DNA of 64,000 bases from Escallonia rubra. Its lineage: Eukaryota; Streptophyta; Magnoliopsida; Escalloniales; Escalloniaceae. Below the pieces are notes generated by a model. It was not told where the DNA came from, did no database searches, and saw nothing but the letters and a program-made list of their open reading frames with translations. Where the stretch lies: positions 310,001 to 374,000 of the forward strand of contig JAVXUO010003015.1 of assembly GCA_033065855.1 (NCBI GenBank), given 5' to 3'. Of this stretch, positions 60,607 to 64,000 are shown in pieces; the stretch's first letter is position 1; each line of letters begins with the position of its first letter. Position numbers and translations under genes: made by a program.

Positions 60607-63600
60607 TGTAACATTCTGGAAATCCGGAGCTCTATCGCCCCGAACTCCCGAAGCGTTAACCTACCACTTCAAATCAAACTTGTCCAATCATATTTACTGA
60701 CATATACTTTAAAGCATCTAACTACACATCAACTCAAATCCTTCAAAAGTACAAGATCCCAAGAAGAACTACTTAAACTTAAACTATAACAACTTAGGTT
60801 CTTTATAGAACAACAAGCTAATAGTGTTGACCCACGCTGGGGTCTTACTATACAGTAGTGGTGGGCTCACTAGAATCTCACACAGACTCTAAACCCATTC
60901 TCGAGCATTCTACAGCTAATCACCTGCATAAGGGAGTCAAACAAAGGGTGAGTTTTTGAGAGCTTAGTAAGTCGTACAAGGACAACCGAAGGAGTTACGA
61001 AATGCTTCAAAAGAATCCATCATATGATAATTTTTAAAATATTTCAAACGATCTAAGTAGTTTGATGATTTCCAAAATGATCAAAATCAATCATAAATAA
61101 ATACCAAAATAAACATTAAAAATCACGACAGGTTTCAAAACGATCACTAAAAGATCATTTTCAAAGCCATCATTCCAAAATACAATGTATACATATTCAG
61201 AAGAAAGTGACATGGGCAGACGCGATGCCATTTAGGCAATGCCATTCAGGCAATGCACAATATGGTGTACACATGTATGATGTACAATACTAGTCCATTT
61301 AGGTACGCAAGAACAAACCAACCTTATAACGCCTCCCCATGGAACAGACCCCCAGGTCAATACAAAAAAAAACAATAACAATGAGCATTGACATGAACTC
61401 AAATAACCGAAATCAATTCGGGTTTCAATGACAATTAAGCATGCTGATATAACTCATCACAATAGTAGGAATTAATACGAACATTTATCGAATTTAGACG
61501 CAACAATTTAGAAGAACATACACAAATAATTATTGAATTTGCTCAGCATGTGATACAAGGTAAGCATCAGTATGATTTCCAAACGACCGATTCAGGTTCA
61601 ATATTAGAGTTTGCTTGGCAATAACATTCTGGTATCAAATGCATATCTCAGTATTTGACAATAGCTATAAGAAAATCGAAAAAATAATTAGGAACACCAG
61701 TTATCGAAATTAGGGTTCGGATTAAAAACCTTACCCAGGGTTCAGAAAAAAACCCTTACCTAGATCCGAAGCTAAGCTAGTCTAACTGGGAAGTTTGTTA
61801 CTTTAACAAAAACGGAACAATCCAGTTATTAGTATACAATATGTTCTATGATATTATGAATTAAATACTGACTCACGCGTACTCCCAGAACGGCCCCCTC
61901 ACCGGGTATGTAAAATTACCAAAATGCCCCTTATGTGTAAAATCACCAAAAACATCCTTGTCATACTTAAATCACCAAAACGTCCTTTCTATAAGTAAAA
62001 ACACTAAAATATCCTTACCGTATGTGAACTTACTCAAATATACATTTTATATGTAAAATTACCAAAATACCCCCTGAAAATTCCCAGCTCCGGAAAAATC
62101 TTAAAAACAAATCAAAACACTATTTCAAGCATCCTGAAGTTATTTTTGAGCTAAAAAGTATCTTCAAAAATTTTCGCTCAAAATTCACGAACTGGTGTTC
62201 GGGCCGAGCTCTCAGAAGTTGGTTCTGCTGAAAATACTTATCAACCTCAGAATGGCACGAAATTTTAGAAAATAGGATCTCAGTAAAATAAGGCTTCCCT
62301 AAAATTTTTAGATTAAAATAACTTGGTTTGCTATGCTAAATGGTTTAATAATTATTTTTAAACGATACCCTAATTTAGCACCCTTCCCGGACACCAAAAA
62401 TTCTCACAAAATTCCAGAGGGTACGTCTCATAAAAATAATGCGGGTTACTGTTTTGACTTTAACAAATTTTGATCCTAACTATTTATAAAATTTTGTGTA
62501 AAACTACTAACTTAAGCCCCTTTTTTAGTGACAAAATAATCACTGTTCAAATTCACACACACACTATAACACCTAAACACACAACAGACACACACACACA
62601 CATGTCTTCTACACCTCACTGCCAAACCCATTTACACACACACACATTGCCATACCCATAACCAGCCCCTTAAAACATCTACATATACCTAACTACACCT
62701 AAAACACACACTAGCACACTTTATATACACACAATTACACCAAATTATACACAAACCCACACGTCCGAGACACCCACCCACTATCACTCAAGAACACACA
62801 CACTGTTACACACACACACACACTCGGCAATTTCCACACACACTAATACCCACCCAAACTCCCTCATATACATACATTAATACCACCCACATACAATTTA
62901 TACACACCATTACCCATAATTCACTCACCCAAATACATACACACACTAACACCCATTGTAGCACCATTTACCCCTACACACACATACACTAACTAAGCAC
63001 ATCCTAATACACCCTACAACACTCAATACTCACACACCTACACTGAAAATGCACACACAGTCACACAGATACACACATCATAAATACACACACTGCACAC
63101 CCAAAAACACACACTGCACACCCTTAAACACACACTAAATCCCACACACAAAAAGATTAAGGTGATTACCCTATAATGTTCTTCAAACTCCCCATCTTTT
63201 CCTCTGATTTCAGCTTCTGCGAGCCCCATATTTCTAGCTTCTTGTCCTCTACTTTCTTTTCTTCCTTCTCTTATAGTTTTATGTTTCTTCTTCTTCTTTT
63301 TTTTCCGAAATTCTTTCTAATTTCTTTTCTTTTGTTTCAACTTAATCCAATCCATTAGTTTATATCTAATTGGATTAGTCATCAGGTAATATAAGTAGGA
63401 TGTGGCTTCTTTTTAGACAACTTTCTCTAAAATTTACACCTAATGCCTACTTTTCAAATTTCCAATTTAACCCCCAAAGTTTTCCAAAATTACAAAATGA
63501 CCCCAAAAGTTTTCAAAATTACATTTTGCCCAAAAAATGTTTTAAGCTCCCATACTCTACGAATACCCCAGCATTGCCCAAATTTATCGCTTGTTTATTT

Positions 63601-63653
63601 TTTGGGTCACCTGTAGTTATTATAAACCGCTCCAAAAAGTGCGGGATATTATA
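60607..63653 (-). mobile_element. 5' LTR of a Ty3/gypsy element (copy 3), 3047 bp
   Basis: Plus-strand text starts TGTAACATTCTGG and ends GGGATATTATA; the last bases are TA instead of CA, one C-to-T change. PBS and gag lie immediately on the inner side, fixing orientation and making this the reference copy for copies 1, 2 and 4. It holds a CA-rich tract (62545-63155), donor-like 'gattaccctataatgttctt' (63164 on), a T/C-rich leader (63180-63330) and the block near 61325-61350 (cccccaggtcaa). No open frame is protein-like. Confidence 0.88.
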
Positions 63654-64000
63654 CTCTTACAAACGGACTCCTTCATTGTCACACTCCAATCTGGACGATA
63701 CGGAGTTTCTGACCTTTCCCATGGAGAGGGAACGGCTTTCACATGTGTTTTCCTCTTCTTCTGCACCTGCTTAGAAGCTTCATTTACCGTGTCCAAGTGT
63801 AGGACAAAAGACTCAGGCCTTTGCCTCTTCGGTTATGCATGTGTTGTCCCCAGATAGCAAAAGTCCAAGTCATTTACTTTCGTAGTCTTCAACACTTACA
63901 GGTTGAAGATTTTCTGACATGAATTTCTAAAACACAAAGTTAGGCCCAACAAATAAATAAACATCCACATCCCAAGCTCAGCTTCCTCCACTGTTGCTGC
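63654..64000. other. Unassigned sequence at right edge
   Basis: The frames 63400-63774 and 63591-63857 cross the LTR end and resemble no known protein. Nothing here could be matched to the copia gag or CACTA coding sequence, so I cannot say which older layer it belongs to. Confidence 0.4.

Overview
The window is nuclear DNA of a large, repeat-rich flowering-plant genome, probably a dicot. That is inferred from its content: plant-type LTR retrotransposons with long LTRs, CACTA transposons with Tnp2 transposase, a TRIM, a hAT-like element and MITEs. Species was not determined. I found no intact host gene, rRNA, tRNA or CRISPR array. The only recognisable proteins are broken transposon proteins: a CACTA Tnp2 transposase (49.1-56.1 kb, +), a Ty1/copia gag (58.1-59.4 kb, +) and a Ty3/gypsy gag (59.7-60.05 kb, -).

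Layout. 1-2037: 3' part of a plus-strand LTR whose start lies outside the window. 2038-10440: a degenerate tandem-repeat array in a retrotransposon-like sequence, interrupted by a 548-bp TRIM (2889-3436, TSD TATGC), a hAT-like element (4689-5953) and a solo LTR (6926-9851). 10441-13330: gene-free, low-complexity DNA with a fold-back element. 13331-23230: a CA-rich minus-strand LTR split by a nonautonomous CACTA (13465-16634, TSD ACA) and by a solo LTR (16984-22668, TSD CTCTC); the latter contains a second solo LTR (19305-21094). 24522-32400: a row of minus-strand gypsy-type LTRs with one copia-type LTR (28347-29567) between them.

32401-41865 is a complete large retrotransposon derivative (LARD-type, 9465 bp): LTRs of 3427 and 3193 bp, a PBS, a 2.8-kb internal region with no visible gag-pol, and an exact TSD TATGT. 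Its LTRs are largely tandem arrays with 30-, about 42- and two about 65-bp units. The solo LTR at 19305-21094 is a relative.

41968 to beyond the right edge is a decayed autonomous-type CACTA element. Its left terminus, subterminal repeats and multi-exon Tnp2 pseudogene are visible. It has been hit by a gypsy LTR (about 43.5-46.5 kb), a solo LTR inside the transposase coding region (52416-55878, TSD CACAT), a copia element (56543 onwards) and a gypsy 5' LTR plus gag fragment (59.46-63.65 kb, -).

These parts do not act as a pathway. They form a layered insertion record in which target-site duplications (exact or near-exact) allow relative dating. The points most worth follow-up are the LARD family with array-built LTRs, a recurring leader/splice-donor/TG-tract architecture inside the long gypsy LTRs, and palindromic arrays just upstream of the TATA box in both copia LTRs.
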